Virus record (IMG/VR): IMGVR_UViG_3300020185_000105
Coordinates: 1-41,956 of that record
Source: a virus
Direction: 5' to 3' (one strand)
Length of the DNA stretch: 41,956 nucleotides
Below, one piece after another: positions 13,591 to 21,512 of the stretch; positions within the stretch are counted from its first letter, which is position 1; each line of letters starts with the position of its first letter. The position numbers and the translations under genes were made by a program. The notes beneath the pieces were generated by a model. That model saw nothing but the letters and a program-made list of their open reading frames with translations, was not told the DNA's origin and searched no databases.

Positions 13591-16074
13591 TTATCCAAAA
13601 AAATCCTCTAATGATGCCTGTGGTTCTGCTGTCCAACCAACTGCGTCGAGAATAGGTTCTAGTGGGTCTAGGAAAGTCTTCTCAAACATGAGGTCGTAGT
13701 CAACAAACTTGTGCAGTCCCAACTCTTCCGGAAGGTTAAGGGGATAAGAAACGACATTCTGTCCCAGACGATTAGGCATCTTGAGATAAACGAACTTTAT
13801 CTTCTCACCCTGTTTGACAGACTCGTATCGTCGGTTGATATCGTTCTCGACAATCGCATTGTTGTAACACAGGGCACCACGCACATGAATGGGAGTTCCC
13901 TTCTTGAAGATAGTTTTTCGGTCTGTCCACTTAGTAAGGTTAGACACACCACGAGGAAACGAAACATCTTCGGGAGGTAGAGACTTGAACAATGTCTTGA
14001 ACTCACGGATAAAGCCCTGAGTAGTATCCTCAGTACCCTCAATCAAAACACGGAAGATTTGTTTCATCTTATCACGGACAACCGACGGAGTCGATGACTT
14101 GATTGCCTCGATACCCATCATTTTAAGTTTAGGTTGTGCGTACTGGACACCCTCGTTGTTGTGCACATTCAGGATGTATCGTTTCTTTGCCATCCAGATA
14201 CCACGGTCTGCGATAACCTCACGTCCCATCTCCATGCGATTCTCGTAGGCACCAGTCGCATCTGCCATAGTCGCATAAGAGTCAGACAGAACTTTCTCGA
14301 AGTGGTCTGCGCAAATCTTGTCTAGGAACTTGACAGGGTTCTTCGGGGCAAACTTCTCGACCAAATCACCCATGCGAATATACACGGAGTCAGTATCGAT
14401 TGCGACGACATAGTCCTCATCTGTTTTGAGAACATCTTGCATCGCACCATTGACCGCACGTTCTGCCCACTTAATTGCCAACTGACCCGCAAGAGTAATC
14501 GACTCTGCAACACGTTGGTCAAAGTAACGGAACCAACGATTGCCCAGAGCACCATAAAGGGAGTTCATAAGAATCTTGATTGCCATCTGTTGGTTATCGA
14601 GAGAAGAGATCTTATATTCTAATTCCTTAGATGGGCTAGTCTGCATCTCTTGTTGACACTTCAACATCTCGTTCTTTATAACACGACGTTCGGAGTAGTA
14701 CTGTTTAATCACCGTAGGAATGACACCCTCACGGTCGTGAGTGAATCGAATACCAGTAGGAGCAACAGAGTATCCTTGTCCACCGACATTCACAGAACCA
14801 TCAAGGAACTTGTCGACACTGACATGCAAGTTCATGCCATCCAACACAGTCTCAGGTGACATGTTGTACTGAACAATGATATTCGGGTACAGGGAGTTCA
14901 AGTCAAAGGAAGTGACCCAGTCGTGCGCACCAACCTGTGGTTCTTTCACATAACCGCCGGGATATGATGTCTTGGGTTTCTCAACTTTCTTGGGAACGGC
15001 AATCTTCTGTTTGTTCAGTAGTCGATAGATGATAGTGTCCCAGATAGCAGTAGTACCTAAAGTATCATTATAATTGACACCTGCTTTATATGCCATAGTT
15101 AGAATCAGTGAAATCAAGTCGAGTTTGACATCTAGTTTATGCACCAACTCAACGTCCTTCACGTTATAGTCAATGAACTTCTGGAAGTCTTTCTCATAAA
15201 GAGTGTGAAGATTTCCATGTTCCTCATAGGAGAGTTTACGTTCTCCCAAAACTACGTGCGAGATATGGTCAAGTCGATATGACTCTTGTTTTCCGAGTGT
15301 ATTTCCAGTGAACTTCTTGAACACTTCCAAATAATCGAGTTGTTCGATACCTTCGAGGATATATTCTTGATTCTGTTTGCCGTTGATGGTGGTGTTGCGT
15401 TCACGGACGAGACCCCAAGGGGACATACGTTTTAATAACGTATCATCACCGAATAGTTTGTAACAACGGTTAACGATGTATGGTATATCAAAGAATCTTG
15501 TATTCCAACCAGTGATAATGTCGGGGCAATATTCTTCCATACGTCGGATAAACTTACGCACAAGGTCAATCTCATTGTCACACTTGATGTATAGAACATC
15601 CTCACGTGTGGGTGTGTAGTCACCACAACCCCAGACCCAGTATGTACCAGTATCCTCACGCATACAGATAGCAGTGATAGGATGTGCCGCATCTTCGGGG
15701 GCAGGAAAACCTTCGGCAGAGAAGACCTCAATATCGATGTTGGCAGTCTTGATTAGACTGCGGTCATAGTGAATCTGGTTAGGCCATTCTTCCGCAATGA
15801 ACTGTGAGGTGTAATTTGTATTTCCTGCGATTGCGAAGTTAGTGACGTTCTCATAACGTTTATTGAAATCTTTTGCCTCAGACATGGAGTCAAAGATGAC
15901 GGGTTGCATTGGAATACCGTCTAGGGTAGTCCAACCTTCCTCACTCTCCCCAGACATGAATAGTGTAGGTTTGAATGGGATTCGAGCTTTGGCAGCACGA
16001 CCCTCTTCGTCATATCCACGGTATAGTAGTTTGTTGCCATACCGGACGACGGAAGTATAAAATTTATTAGTCAT
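13591..16074 (-). CDS. 43: Family B DNA polymerase gp43
   Basis: This is the replicative polymerase with 3'-5' proofreading. Exonuclease motif I is [11 protein letters not shown], Exo II is [17 protein letters not shown] and Exo III is YNVKDVELV. Polymerase motif A is [12 protein letters not shown], motif B is [13 protein letters not shown] and motif C is IDTDSVY. The C-terminus ASLEDFFG is the clamp-binding tail, close to ASLDFLFG in T4. The start is the ATG beginning MTNKFYTSV, 827 residues, located after the promoter. The upstream in-frame ATG at 16131 lies in the -35 hexamer. T4 gp43 is about 70 residues longer. No intein or homing insertion is visible. Confidence 0.96.
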   Translation of the reverse strand: MTNKFYTSVVRYGNKLLYRGYDEEGRAAKARIPFKPTLFMSGESEEGWTTLDGIPMQPVIFDSMSEAKDFNKRYENVTNFAIAGNTNYTSQFIAEEWPNQIHYDRSLIKTANIDIEVFSAEGFPAPEDAAHPITAICMREDTGTYWVWGCGDYTPTREDVLYIKCDNEIDLVRKFIRRMEEYCPDIITGWNTRFFDIPYIVNRCYKLFGDDTLLKRMSPWGLVRERNTTINGKQNQEYILEGIEQLDYLEVFKKFTGNTLGKQESYRLDHISHVVLGERKLSYEEHGNLHTLYEKDFQKFIDYNVKDVELVHKLDVKLDLISLILTMAYKAGVNYNDTLGTTAIWDTIIYRLLNKQKIAVPKKVEKPKTSYPGGYVKEPQVGAHDWVTSFDLNSLYPNIIVQYNMSPETVLDGMNLHVSVDKFLDGSVNVGGQGYSVAPTGIRFTHDREGVIPTVIKQYYSERRVIKNEMLKCQQEMQTSPSKELEYKISSLDNQQMAIKILMNSLYGALGNRWFRYFDQRVAESITLAGQLAIKWAERAVNGAMQDVLKTDEDYVVAIDTDSVYIRMGDLVEKFAPKNPVKFLDKICADHFEKVLSDSYATMADATGAYENRMEMGREVIADRGIWMAKKRYILNVHNNEGVQYAQPKLKMMGIEAIKSSTPSVVRDKMKQIFRVLIEGTEDTTQGFIREFKTLFKSLPPEDVSFPRGVSNLTKWTDRKTIFKKGTPIHVRGALCYNNAIVENDINRRYESVKQGEKIKFVYLKMPNRLGQNVVSYPLNLPEELGLHKFVDYDLMFEKTFLDPLEPILDAVGWTAEPQASLEDFFG

Positions 16075-16102
16075 ATATAACATTCTCAATAATAATGGGG
16101 TA

Positions 16103-16131
16103 ATTATAACAAAAATAGGATGAGATGTCAA
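16103..16131 (-). promoter_or_regulatory. Early-type promoter TTGACA-N17-TATAAT of gene 43
   Basis: Perfect hexamers and spacing, with a leader of about 22 nt carrying TTGAG. The -35 hexamer contains the TGA stop codon of the gene upstream. Confidence 0.86.
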
Positions 16132-16928
16132 TCAATTACTTTGAAAAATTTATGTCGAGTCCACGGTTCTTGTTGATTCTTATCCGAGTAACCATGATGA
16201 TTCTGAGTCACTGCAAGACGTTTTGAAATCACTTGTGTGGTCGGTGTAGGTATGCCAGTCTTGTGTCTATCCTTCTCATTAAAGTACAACCCAATGTCAC
16301 GACCAATGCCTATTGTATCACATCCTGTCCAAGGATGTAAAGCAGTATTGCGAATTCCATAATAATTAATATCTGGTCGAGCAAGGAAGTCTGTCGTGTA
16401 TGTTCTGAAAAGACGTTGGAGAACACAGTACGGTCCACAGTTGATAGGGAAGTCCCTCTGTGCCAACATGTAATGACCCCAGTGTGCGAAACTCCTGTCC
16501 ATGCAGTACATGCCCATGAACAATCCGATGTTTGCGTAGAGAGTGTTATCTGCGTACTCAGAGAGAAGTTTGAACGCCTCGTAACGTTCTTCGAGCAACC
16601 AAGTGTCGTGTTCCATAATCCAGAACTTCTCGTCAGACTGTCCTTGTTGACGCATGAGTTCCCAGTGAGAACACATTCCAGCCTTCTCTGTAGGAGAGTG
16701 GTCGTCTTTACTGTTACCGGAATTTAAATCTAGGGTCATCAAACTTTTTGACCAGACGTACTTATCTACGTGGTCTTGGAAATCTTCTGATTGGGGAGTG
16801 AGGGCATCGAAGGTCTCTATGGAATCGATGTAACCATCATCTATGGCACGTTGGAAAGAACGTTGAGAGAGATAGGAATACTCCTCAGACCGTTCATCAC
16901 CTTTCATTACAATCTGTATTGCTTTCAT
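16128..16928 (-). CDS. Glycosyltransferase family 25-like protein
   Basis: The pattern [14 protein letters not shown] (about 80-93) followed by [13 protein letters not shown] (101-113) is the family 25 layout, in which an E/D-x-D-like acidic site binds metal and the sugar nucleotide. [17 protein letters not shown] and [11 protein letters not shown] resemble the later conserved block. The family transfers galactose or related sugars to LPS. Here the acceptor could be host LPS, a virion protein or modified DNA. The start lies directly after a terminator with no clear promoter, so expression may be by readthrough or from the near-late box CATAAATA. It sits between hsp20 and gene 43, so it is probably an insertion into a core block. 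Confidence 0.6.
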   Translation of the reverse strand: MKAIQIVMKGDERSEEYSYLSQRSFQRAIDDGYIDSIETFDALTPQSEDFQDHVDKYVWSKSLMTLDLNSGNSKDDHSPTEKAGMCSHWELMRQQGQSDEKFWIMEHDTWLLEERYEAFKLLSEYADNTLYANIGLFMGMYCMDRSFAHWGHYMLAQRDFPINCGPYCVLQRLFRTYTTDFLARPDINYYGIRNTALHPWTGCDTIGIGRDIGLYFNEKDRHKTGIPTPTTQVISKRLAVTQNHHGYSDKNQQEPWTRHKFFKVID

Positions 16929-16939
16929 ATATTGTCCAT

Positions 16940-16964
16940 AAAAAAAGGGGGATTTGACTCCCCC
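16940..16964 (-). terminator. Rho-independent terminator after the microprotein gene
   Basis: The minus RNA forms GGGGGA-GTCAAA-TCCCCC followed by seven U residues. It closes the operon that runs from gp47/gp45 down to hsp20. Confidence 0.85.
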
Positions 16965-16976
16965 TTATTTATGCTT

Positions 16977-17111
16977 TTAGACTAATGGTTTTAGGCAAAT
17001 AAACATGGTATAAACCACACCTACTACCGCAAAAGTCAGACTCACATCTTCAAATCTAAAATACCTGTTATAAGGACTTCTTAGATGACGTGAAACCTTC
17101 TTCTGTTGCAT
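16977..17111 (-). CDS. Membrane microprotein (44 aa) overlapping hsp20
   Basis: The frame starts with an ATG 7 nt after a strong GAGGAG, inside the end of hsp20, and overlaps that gene by 44 nt in another frame. The N-terminus is basic (MQQKKVSRHLRSPYNRYFRF). A hydrophobic segment of about 18 residues follows (VSLTFAVVGVVYTMFICL). The stop codon is followed at once by the terminator. Ribosome site, membrane segment and terminator together make a real gene likely. I know no family. It would insert with the positively charged N-terminus in the cytoplasm. Confidence 0.65.
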   Translation of the reverse strand: MQQKKVSRHLRSPYNRYFRFEDVSLTFAVVGVVYTMFICLKPLV

Positions 17112-17565
17112 TTACGTTCTCCTCGTTTAATAGTTGAGGACTCAATGTTTGAGACCCGTTAATTTCAACTTTACGAGGCCGCTGAGAATCAGGGATTATT
17201 ACCTCCAATTGGATGGCAAGTAACCCGTTCCTGAAATCAGCTCCCATTACTTCAACATACTCCGACATGCGGAATTGTCTTTCGAACTTCTTCGTTGAGA
17301 TTCCTTTATGGATGTAATCTCGATCCGAATCTTTTATCTGTCCTCTAATGGTCAGTGTTCGGTTCTTTACTTCGATTTCGAGTTCGTCTTCGGCGAAACC
17401 GGCGACGGCTAACTCGATTAGGTATTGATCCTCTCCCGTCTTTAATATGTTATGCGGGGGGAACGTGTCACCAGAGTTTCTTGAGATTCGATCTAATTCA
17501 TCAATCATGGTATCAAAACCAACGAATGCTGAACGTGGGAACAATTGCTTTGCTGTTAATGTCAT
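17068..17565 (-). CDS. hsp20: Small heat-shock protein Hsp20 (alpha-crystallin)
   Basis: This is an ATP-independent holdase of the IbpA type. The alpha-crystallin domain runs from about residue 33 to 130: PPHNILKTGEDQYLIELAVAGF, then ELEIEVKNRTLTIRG, and NGLLAIQLEVIIPDSQRPRKVEI with an I-P anchor near the C-terminus. TTAGGAG lies ahead of the ATG. The gene is common in marine T4-like phages, usually in the gene 43-62 region as here. It probably protects phage or host proteins during the replication or assembly phase. No sigma32-type promoter is visible, and a weak TATATA-type -10 lies upstream. Confidence 0.93.
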   Translation of the reverse strand: MTLTAKQLFPRSAFVGFDTMIDELDRISRNSGDTFPPHNILKTGEDQYLIELAVAGFAEDELEIEVKNRTLTIRGQIKDSDRDYIHKGISTKKFERQFRMSEYVEVMGADFRNGLLAIQLEVIIPDSQRPRKVEINGSQTLSPQLLNEENVNATEEGFTSSKKSL

Positions 17566-17677
17566 GCTGTGACTCCTAAATAATTAGCAAGTTTATTATG
17601 GACACCCGACCAATTCGGCATATCCGGTACTATATATACAAGTTATGAGAATAAAAGTAACACTTTTTGAAAAAATA

Positions 17678-17923
17678 TTACTCGTTTGAGTTATCTTCGT
17701 CATCAATACTGATGATGGGTACCGAAGCATCAACCAACACGACCTTCTCATGTTCAATCATGTCGATTACTTCTAACGTAACATTTATGTCCATCTGGAT
17801 ATAGGACAACTTCTTTTCACATAGTTCTAAATGGTTACGATAAAATTCTAATTCTTTTTCCTTTTCTACCTTCTTCGCACTTATCTCGGCAAGAGATACC
17901 ACATTATTCTTTTTATCAGACAT
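17678..17923 (-). CDS. Coiled-coil hypothetical protein (81 aa)
   Basis: The protein is dominated by a long charged helix (AEISAKKVEKEKELEFYRNHLELCEKKLSYIQMDINVTLEVIDMIEHEK), probably a coiled coil, with an acidic C-terminus (SIDDEDNSNE). AAGGAC precedes the ATG. It sits between the JmjC-like gene and hsp20 in the replication operon. I do not recognise it. It could be an oligomeric adaptor. Confidence 0.72.
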   Translation of the reverse strand: MSDKKNNVVSLAEISAKKVEKEKELEFYRNHLELCEKKLSYIQMDINVTLEVIDMIEHEKVVLVDASVPIISIDDEDNSNE

Positions 17924-17932
17924 ACCACGTCC

Positions 17933-18475
17933 TTAATAGTACATTGATGGATCTGGGTCCCCTTCTACACCAAAAGAAAATGATACACGGGATTCCCTTG
18001 GAAATACTTGGTGGTGTGTTCCTCTCGGAAGATACACATACATACCCGGTTCAAAATCAAATGGTTCTTCGTCATTTATTCCTTCTACTTTTAGACCAAC
18101 AGTACTTATGACTTGAACCAAAAATACATCCATACCATCTTTATGCCATGGATAAGAACCACTCTCACGACCAAAACCACTGAAAGCGATATTGGTAATT
18201 TTGTTCTCATGAAGAGAGAATACGTCTTGCATCTCTTCATATATACTTTTAGCAAAGTCTGGTGCACTACCACGACTATGGAAAGAGTTTAATCCGATAC
18301 GCATTTTATCTGAATTTCGATCATACAAGTCATTCGGATGCGAGTCCATCATTTTCATGAATTCATTCCAGTCGTAGGTCGACTCCATATCAAACGGAAG
18401 CCGACCCACAAATGGAGTTTTTGTTCTAATGTTTTCTTCACGGTCTTCAAATATTTCATAACAAGTGTCAGACAT
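17933..18475 (-). CDS. JmjC/cupin-type 2OG-Fe(II) oxygenase, ROX (YcfD)-like pattern
   Basis: The motif order SYPWHKDGMDVFLVQVISTVGLKVE, FEPGMYVYLPRGTHHQVF and SRVSFSFG is that of JmjC-type cupins. It gives His111-x-Asp113 and a distal His154 or His155, with Arg163 as 2OG anchor candidate. The combination 'H-x-D...D-V-F..Q..G....EPG..Y.P.G..H' resembles bacterial ribosomal oxygenases of the YcfD/RoxA group, although this protein is only 180 residues and would lack their C-terminal domains. The start overlaps the regA stop (TAATG), so it is coupled to a translational repressor. Substrate unknown. A plain metal-binding cupin is the fallback. Confidence 0.6.
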   Translation of the reverse strand: MSDTCYEIFEDREENIRTKTPFVGRLPFDMESTYDWNEFMKMMDSHPNDLYDRNSDKMRIGLNSFHSRGSAPDFAKSIYEEMQDVFSLHENKITNIAFSGFGRESGSYPWHKDGMDVFLVQVISTVGLKVEGINDEEPFDFEPGMYVYLPRGTHHQVFPRESRVSFSFGVEGDPDPSMYY

Positions 18476-18849
18476 TAGCTATTCCCGATGTTATACTTTG
18501 GTTGCAAAGTCCATTCAGATTTATCTTTATACGATATAATTTTAATTTGTCGCATTGGTGCACAATCACGTGCAACTTCTTTATTCACGATTCCGACTAG
18601 TCCCCAGTCTGCAAGCAGAGTGGCGATTGTGTTACGTCTCTCCATATCAGAGGTCTCTAGATTAGACTTCTTTCCGTCTAGTAGAAACAACTCTTTGAAG
18701 TGGACGATGAAATACCTACCTTGCTTATGCAAGATATGGCATGATTGGTATAAGGTATTGTCTCTCCGAGACGCTACACCTATACGTGTTAATGTTTCTC
18801 TGACTTTTAAAAAGTCATCCGGTTCGGACAGACTGATCTCTAGCATCAT
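18475..18849 (-). CDS. regA: RegA translational repressor
   Basis: RegA binds start regions of early mRNAs and blocks translation. The match to T4 is clear: ISLSEPDDFLKVRETLTRIGVA, NTLYQSCHILHKQGRYFIVHFKELFLLDGK, ERRNTIATLLADWGLV, KIISYKDKSEWTLQPKYNIGN. I start at the first of two adjacent ATGs (124 residues, T4 has 122). A longer form would need a GTG inside gene 62. The gene follows 62 and precedes the oxygenase, partly as in T4 (44-62-regA-43). Confidence 0.94.
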   Translation of the reverse strand: MMLEISLSEPDDFLKVRETLTRIGVASRRDNTLYQSCHILHKQGRYFIVHFKELFLLDGKKSNLETSDMERRNTIATLLADWGLVGIVNKEVARDCAPMRQIKIISYKDKSEWTLQPKYNIGNS

Positions 18850-18871
18850 GTCCGAATTCCATTGGACTATG

Positions 18872-19252
18872 TTATTCTCTTCCACCTTTTGCTACCTTTA
18901 GTTTGATAGTTTTTATTTGTGATTCCGTTAAGAGCCCTATGACTTGCTTCGCCTTCTGTTCACTGTAACCAAAATATTCCTTGATACATTCCATGTCGGC
19001 TCTTTGATCAGGTTTGTCCCATTTAGAGAATCGTTTCTTTTTCCGTATAATATTTATAAGAAAATCGTATTGCATCTTATCATCTAAGTGATGTAATCTG
19101 TTCATTTCATTGGACATAAACACAGTGTCCGGAAAATATGAAAGTGACCTATTAATCACAAAACCATTATAGTACTTGGTGTTACCTTGGTCTTGATCAA
19201 TAAGATTTACTTTAGTGTCATTTATACTCTTCAGGAAGTCAAATGGACTCAC
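18872..19252 (-). CDS. 62: Clamp-loader small subunit gp62
   Basis: The product joins gp44 to load the sliding clamp. Family features are SPFDFLKSINDTK at the N-terminus, NGFVINRSLSYFPDTVFMSNEMN and FLINIIRKKKRFSKW. I place the start at a GTG that overlaps the gp44 TGA as GTGA, giving 126 residues, because the family begins directly with S-P-F-D. The longer ATG form would overlap gp44 by 43 nt. The low start-codon strength and coupling fit the 4:1 gp44:gp62 ratio of the T4 loader. Confidence 0.9.
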   Translation of the reverse strand: MSPFDFLKSINDTKVNLIDQDQGNTKYYNGFVINRSLSYFPDTVFMSNEMNRLHHLDDKMQYDFLINIIRKKKRFSKWDKPDQRADMECIKEYFGYSEQKAKQVIGLLTESQIKTIKLKVAKGGRE

Positions 19253-20193
19253 GATTTTATTTCCACGTTTGCCATGACTTCGGTCATACATGCGACAAGA
19301 TTCAGTTCGTGGTCAGCAACAAATGCATTCTTGTACTGGTAATCCGCAAGGATAAGGACCAACTGAGGAATACTGTTTGGTGCGACATAGTCATACATCT
19401 TATCGTAGACACCACGGAAGATTGACGCTGGTTCAACATCGATGTTGTTCACCACCCACCCTCGCATCTTCTTGAAGTTCTTCTCACGGATTGCACTGAA
19501 CAATTGAGAGTAAGTATCGGAGATATCCGCACTTACACTATTAGAGACATTGAGTGTTCCAGAGACAGAACCTTTCTGGCACTCATTCAGTACACGTCTC
19601 CAATCTGGTGCATGTTTCATGATGATGTTAGCTAAAACATTCTTATCATACTCCACACCCTCTTCTTGCAAGATTCCTTGGAGACGCTGCATGAACCCAC
19701 CACATAGCGAGGTCATAGTTTTCTTGTTGAAATTAAAGGTGTATTTAGAACACCTTGAATGTAGAGGTTCGATGATACGGTTCTCAAAGTTACATGTCAT
19801 GATGAAACGACAGTTGTTAGAGAACTCTTCGATAAACCCACGGAGAGCAGGTTGTGTCGATTGGGGATTTAGATAGTCAGCCTCATCTAGGATGACAACC
19901 TTGTAACCACCCGATAAGGACACCGATGACGCAAACTGTTTAATCTTACCACGTAGGGTATCGATGTTGCCTTCTTCAGACCCATTGATGACAATGTAGT
20001 CTAGGTCAAGTTCCTCACAGATCGCACGTGCGACTGTGGTTTTACCAGTACCAGCAGTACCAGTAAACATCATGTTGAGGATTTCACCACCATCCACGAT
20101 GTTTTGAAATGTTTGTTTTAACTCTGTCGGAAGGATAGTCTCAGAAACTTTCTTCGGACGGTACTTTTCAACCCACAAAAACTCATTGCTCAT
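19249..20193 (-). CDS. 44: Clamp-loader ATPase gp44
   Basis: AAA+ subunit that opens and loads gp45. Features are WVEKYRPKKVSE, Walker A GTAGTGKTT, Walker B ILDEADYL, sensor TCN and SRC motif (LHSRCSKYTF). The ATG lies 5 nt after GGAG and gives 314 residues (T4 319). The longer reading begins upstream of this ribosome site. An early-type promoter lies ahead, so 44-62-regA and following genes can be transcribed independently of gene 45. Confidence 0.96.
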   Translation of the reverse strand: MSNEFLWVEKYRPKKVSETILPTELKQTFQNIVDGGEILNMMFTGTAGTGKTTVARAICEELDLDYIVINGSEEGNIDTLRGKIKQFASSVSLSGGYKVVILDEADYLNPQSTQPALRGFIEEFSNNCRFIMTCNFENRIIEPLHSRCSKYTFNFNKKTMTSLCGGFMQRLQGILQEEGVEYDKNVLANIIMKHAPDWRRVLNECQKGSVSGTLNVSNSVSADISDTYSQLFSAIREKNFKKMRGWVVNNIDVEPASIFRGVYDKMYDYVAPNSIPQLVLILADYQYKNAFVADHELNLVACMTEVMANVEIKS

Positions 20194-20231
20194 TACAACT
20201 CCATAATATAAATTAACTTTCAATGAGGACT

Positions 20232-20260
20232 ATTATACTACATTAATCCTCTCATGTAAA
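20232..20260 (-). promoter_or_regulatory. Early-type promoter TTTACA-N17-TATAAT of gene 44
   Basis: One mismatch in the -35, perfect -10 with the recurrent TAG before it, spacer 17. The leader is about 32 nt. Confidence 0.8.
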
Positions 20261-20264
20261 CAAT

Positions 20265-20272
20265 TATTTATA
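20265..20272 (-). promoter_or_regulatory. Possible late promoter ahead of gene 44
   Basis: Exact TATAAATA on the minus strand, just upstream of the early-type promoter. Late expression of clamp-loader genes would be unusual, so this may be chance in AT-rich DNA. Confidence 0.35.
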
Positions 20273-20335
20273 ATAATTATCAGTTACAGACTCATGGTTT
20301 TTCAATTGTTGTGATAAAATCTGATTATTAAAAAA

Positions 20336-20411
20336 TGGAGCTCGGAACAGGAGTCGAACCTGCGACCTGCTGATTACAAGTCAGCTGCTCTACCAACTGA
20401 GCTATCCGAGC
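20336..20411 (-). tRNA. tRNA-Thr (anticodon UGU), CCA encoded
   Basis: The 76-nt cloverleaf has acceptor GCTCGGA/TCCGAGC, a D-arm with AGTTGGTA, anticodon stem GCTGA/TCAGC with loop CTTGTAA, T-arm GCAGG-TTCGACT-CCTGT and encoded CCA followed by six T residues. The discriminator base is U, where bacterial tRNA-Thr usually has A. It reads ACA. Confidence 0.95.
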
Positions 20412-20445
20412 ATTTCTTACTATGTATATATGTATACTGAAAAGG

Positions 20446-20534
20446 TCGGTCTCTTGAATCAATTAATTCATAATATAAGTTTAATCAATTCGAATCATAT
20501 CCTAGGGCAAAGACATTATGATCCAAGAGACCGA
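20446..20534 (-). ncRNA. Long-range RNA hairpin (16-bp stem, 57-nt loop) beside tRNA-Thr
   Basis: Arms 20446-20461 and 20519-20534 pair over 16 positions. The only non-Watson-Crick position becomes a G-U wobble in minus-strand RNA but an A-C mismatch in plus-strand RNA. The structure therefore fits the direction of transcription. The 57-nt loop has no ORF. It may be a processing site, an mRNA 3' guard or a small RNA. This and a promoter and tRNA-Thr fill the 348-base stretch between genes 44 and the next CDS. Confidence 0.55.
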
Positions 20535-20541
20535 AAGGGGG

Positions 20542-20775
20542 TTACTTCTTCTTAGATTTAGAAGCTTTGTTAGCTGCGACTTCTTCTTCTGCGAATGCCT
20601 TTGCGACAGTCTCATAGAGAGCAACAACTTGGATTGCTTGGTCACGTAATTGCCCAATGGTGGTTAGTTCTTCACCTTTAAAACCACCACGAGTGACTAC
20701 GGTATCTACTACCGCAACACATGAACGTGCGACACGATTTGATAGGTCATTTAAATTCTTCTGATCTTCAGTCAT
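20542..20775 (-). CDS. Small helical hypothetical protein between genes 45 and 44
   Basis: The 77-residue protein starts at an ATG 6 nt after GGAG, three bases after the gene 45 stop. It is helical (QKNLNDLSNRVARSCVAVVD, GQLRDQAIQVVALYETVAKAFAEEE) with a Lys/Ser-rich tail (KASKSKKK). T4 has rpbA on the other side of gene 45, so this is not obviously RpbA. It is co-transcribed with the clamp and followed by the long hairpin. A clamp or RNA polymerase accessory is a reasonable but unproven guess. Confidence 0.75.
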   Translation of the reverse strand: MTEDQKNLNDLSNRVARSCVAVVDTVVTRGGFKGEELTTIGQLRDQAIQVVALYETVAKAFAEEEVAANKASKSKKK

Positions 20776-20776
20776 T

Positions 20777-21454
20777 TTATGCTCCGTAAGTTGATGACTT
20801 TTCAAGTGCAATAAAATATTGCGTTTCTGAAGTGGTAGATTTGAAGTGTGATATCAACTTCGTAGATATTGATACTTCGTAATCTTCACCCAACAGTTTC
20901 ATATTCCCCACACCCATAATAAAGTTAAAGTCAGCACCTTCGGGAAAACTACCTTCAACCAATACAGAGAATGAGTTAGACGTGGAATCATTTGTATCGA
21001 CTACATTGACCTCAATTGAATTTCCGTTCGGACGGATAGAGATATTATCATAGCCAAGTGCGGATGATGCACGTTTGATCTTACTTAGGGTTTCATTAGT
21101 AAGTAAGAATTTGACTTCACACTCTGGCATTACGATATCTTTCTTAGGTGCAGAAAGCATCTCAGGATCAGAGTAGAAGTATTTCACAGATGACAACCCA
21201 CTGCCATCAGATACGGTGCAGAAGCTGTCCCCAAAAGTGATTGATGGACGGTCTACCAAAGACAACACAGACAAGAACTCAGAGAGATCATAGATACCGA
21301 ACGTATTCGGAAAACTCTCTTCAATCTCAGCACGAGATACGATGTTCTTTGCGATAGACATAGTCTTCAAGACGTTACCACCATTGACTACAATGTTGGG
21401 ATTGATAGTCGAGAAGTTACGCAGTATCTCGACCGTGCGATTAGATAGTTCCAT
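20777..21454 (-). CDS. 45: Sliding clamp gp45
   Basis: Trimeric processivity ring for gp43 and mobile co-activator of late transcription with gp55. Residue patterns shared with T4 are LSNRTVEILRNFSTINPNIV, FGIYDLSEFLSVLSLV, ISIRPNGNSIEVNVV, GADFNFIMGVGNMKLL and the final FIALEKSSTYG. The length of 225 residues is close to T4 (228). It has its own early-type promoter. Possible clients in the window with clamp-binding-like tails are gp43 (ASLEDFFG), UvsW (EDEFFG) and gp55 (SDLSDFI). Confidence 0.92.
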   Translation of the reverse strand: MELSNRTVEILRNFSTINPNIVVNGGNVLKTMSIAKNIVSRAEIEESFPNTFGIYDLSEFLSVLSLVDRPSITFGDSFCTVSDGSGLSSVKYFYSDPEMLSAPKKDIVMPECEVKFLLTNETLSKIKRASSALGYDNISIRPNGNSIEVNVVDTNDSTSNSFSVLVEGSFPEGADFNFIMGVGNMKLLGEDYEVSISTKLISHFKSTTSETQYFIALEKSSTYGA

Positions 21455-21483
21455 TGAATGTTTCCTCAGTTAATATGGTGACC

Positions 21484-21512
21484 ATTATATAACATTTGTG
21501 ACCGTCTGTCAA
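21484..21512 (-). promoter_or_regulatory. Early-type promoter TTGACA-N17-TATAAT of gene 45
   Basis: Perfect hexamers and spacing. The TGA stop of gene 46 is part of the -35 hexamer. Leader about 23 nt. Confidence 0.87.

Noticed and set aside
16075-16131. Upstream in-frame start for DNA polymerase at 16131
   Set aside because: The ATG is inside the -35 hexamer of the gene 43 promoter, so it cannot be on that transcript, and the family begins near MTNKFYTS.
19051-19058. TATAAATA inside gene 62 as a late promoter
   Set aside because: It lies within a replication-gene coding sequence with no late gene start close downstream, so chance is more likely.
20542-20775. RpbA assignment for the small gene beside the clamp
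   Set aside because: T4 rpbA lies between 46 and 45, this gene lies between 45 and 44, and the sequence is much shorter than RpbA with no match I can see.
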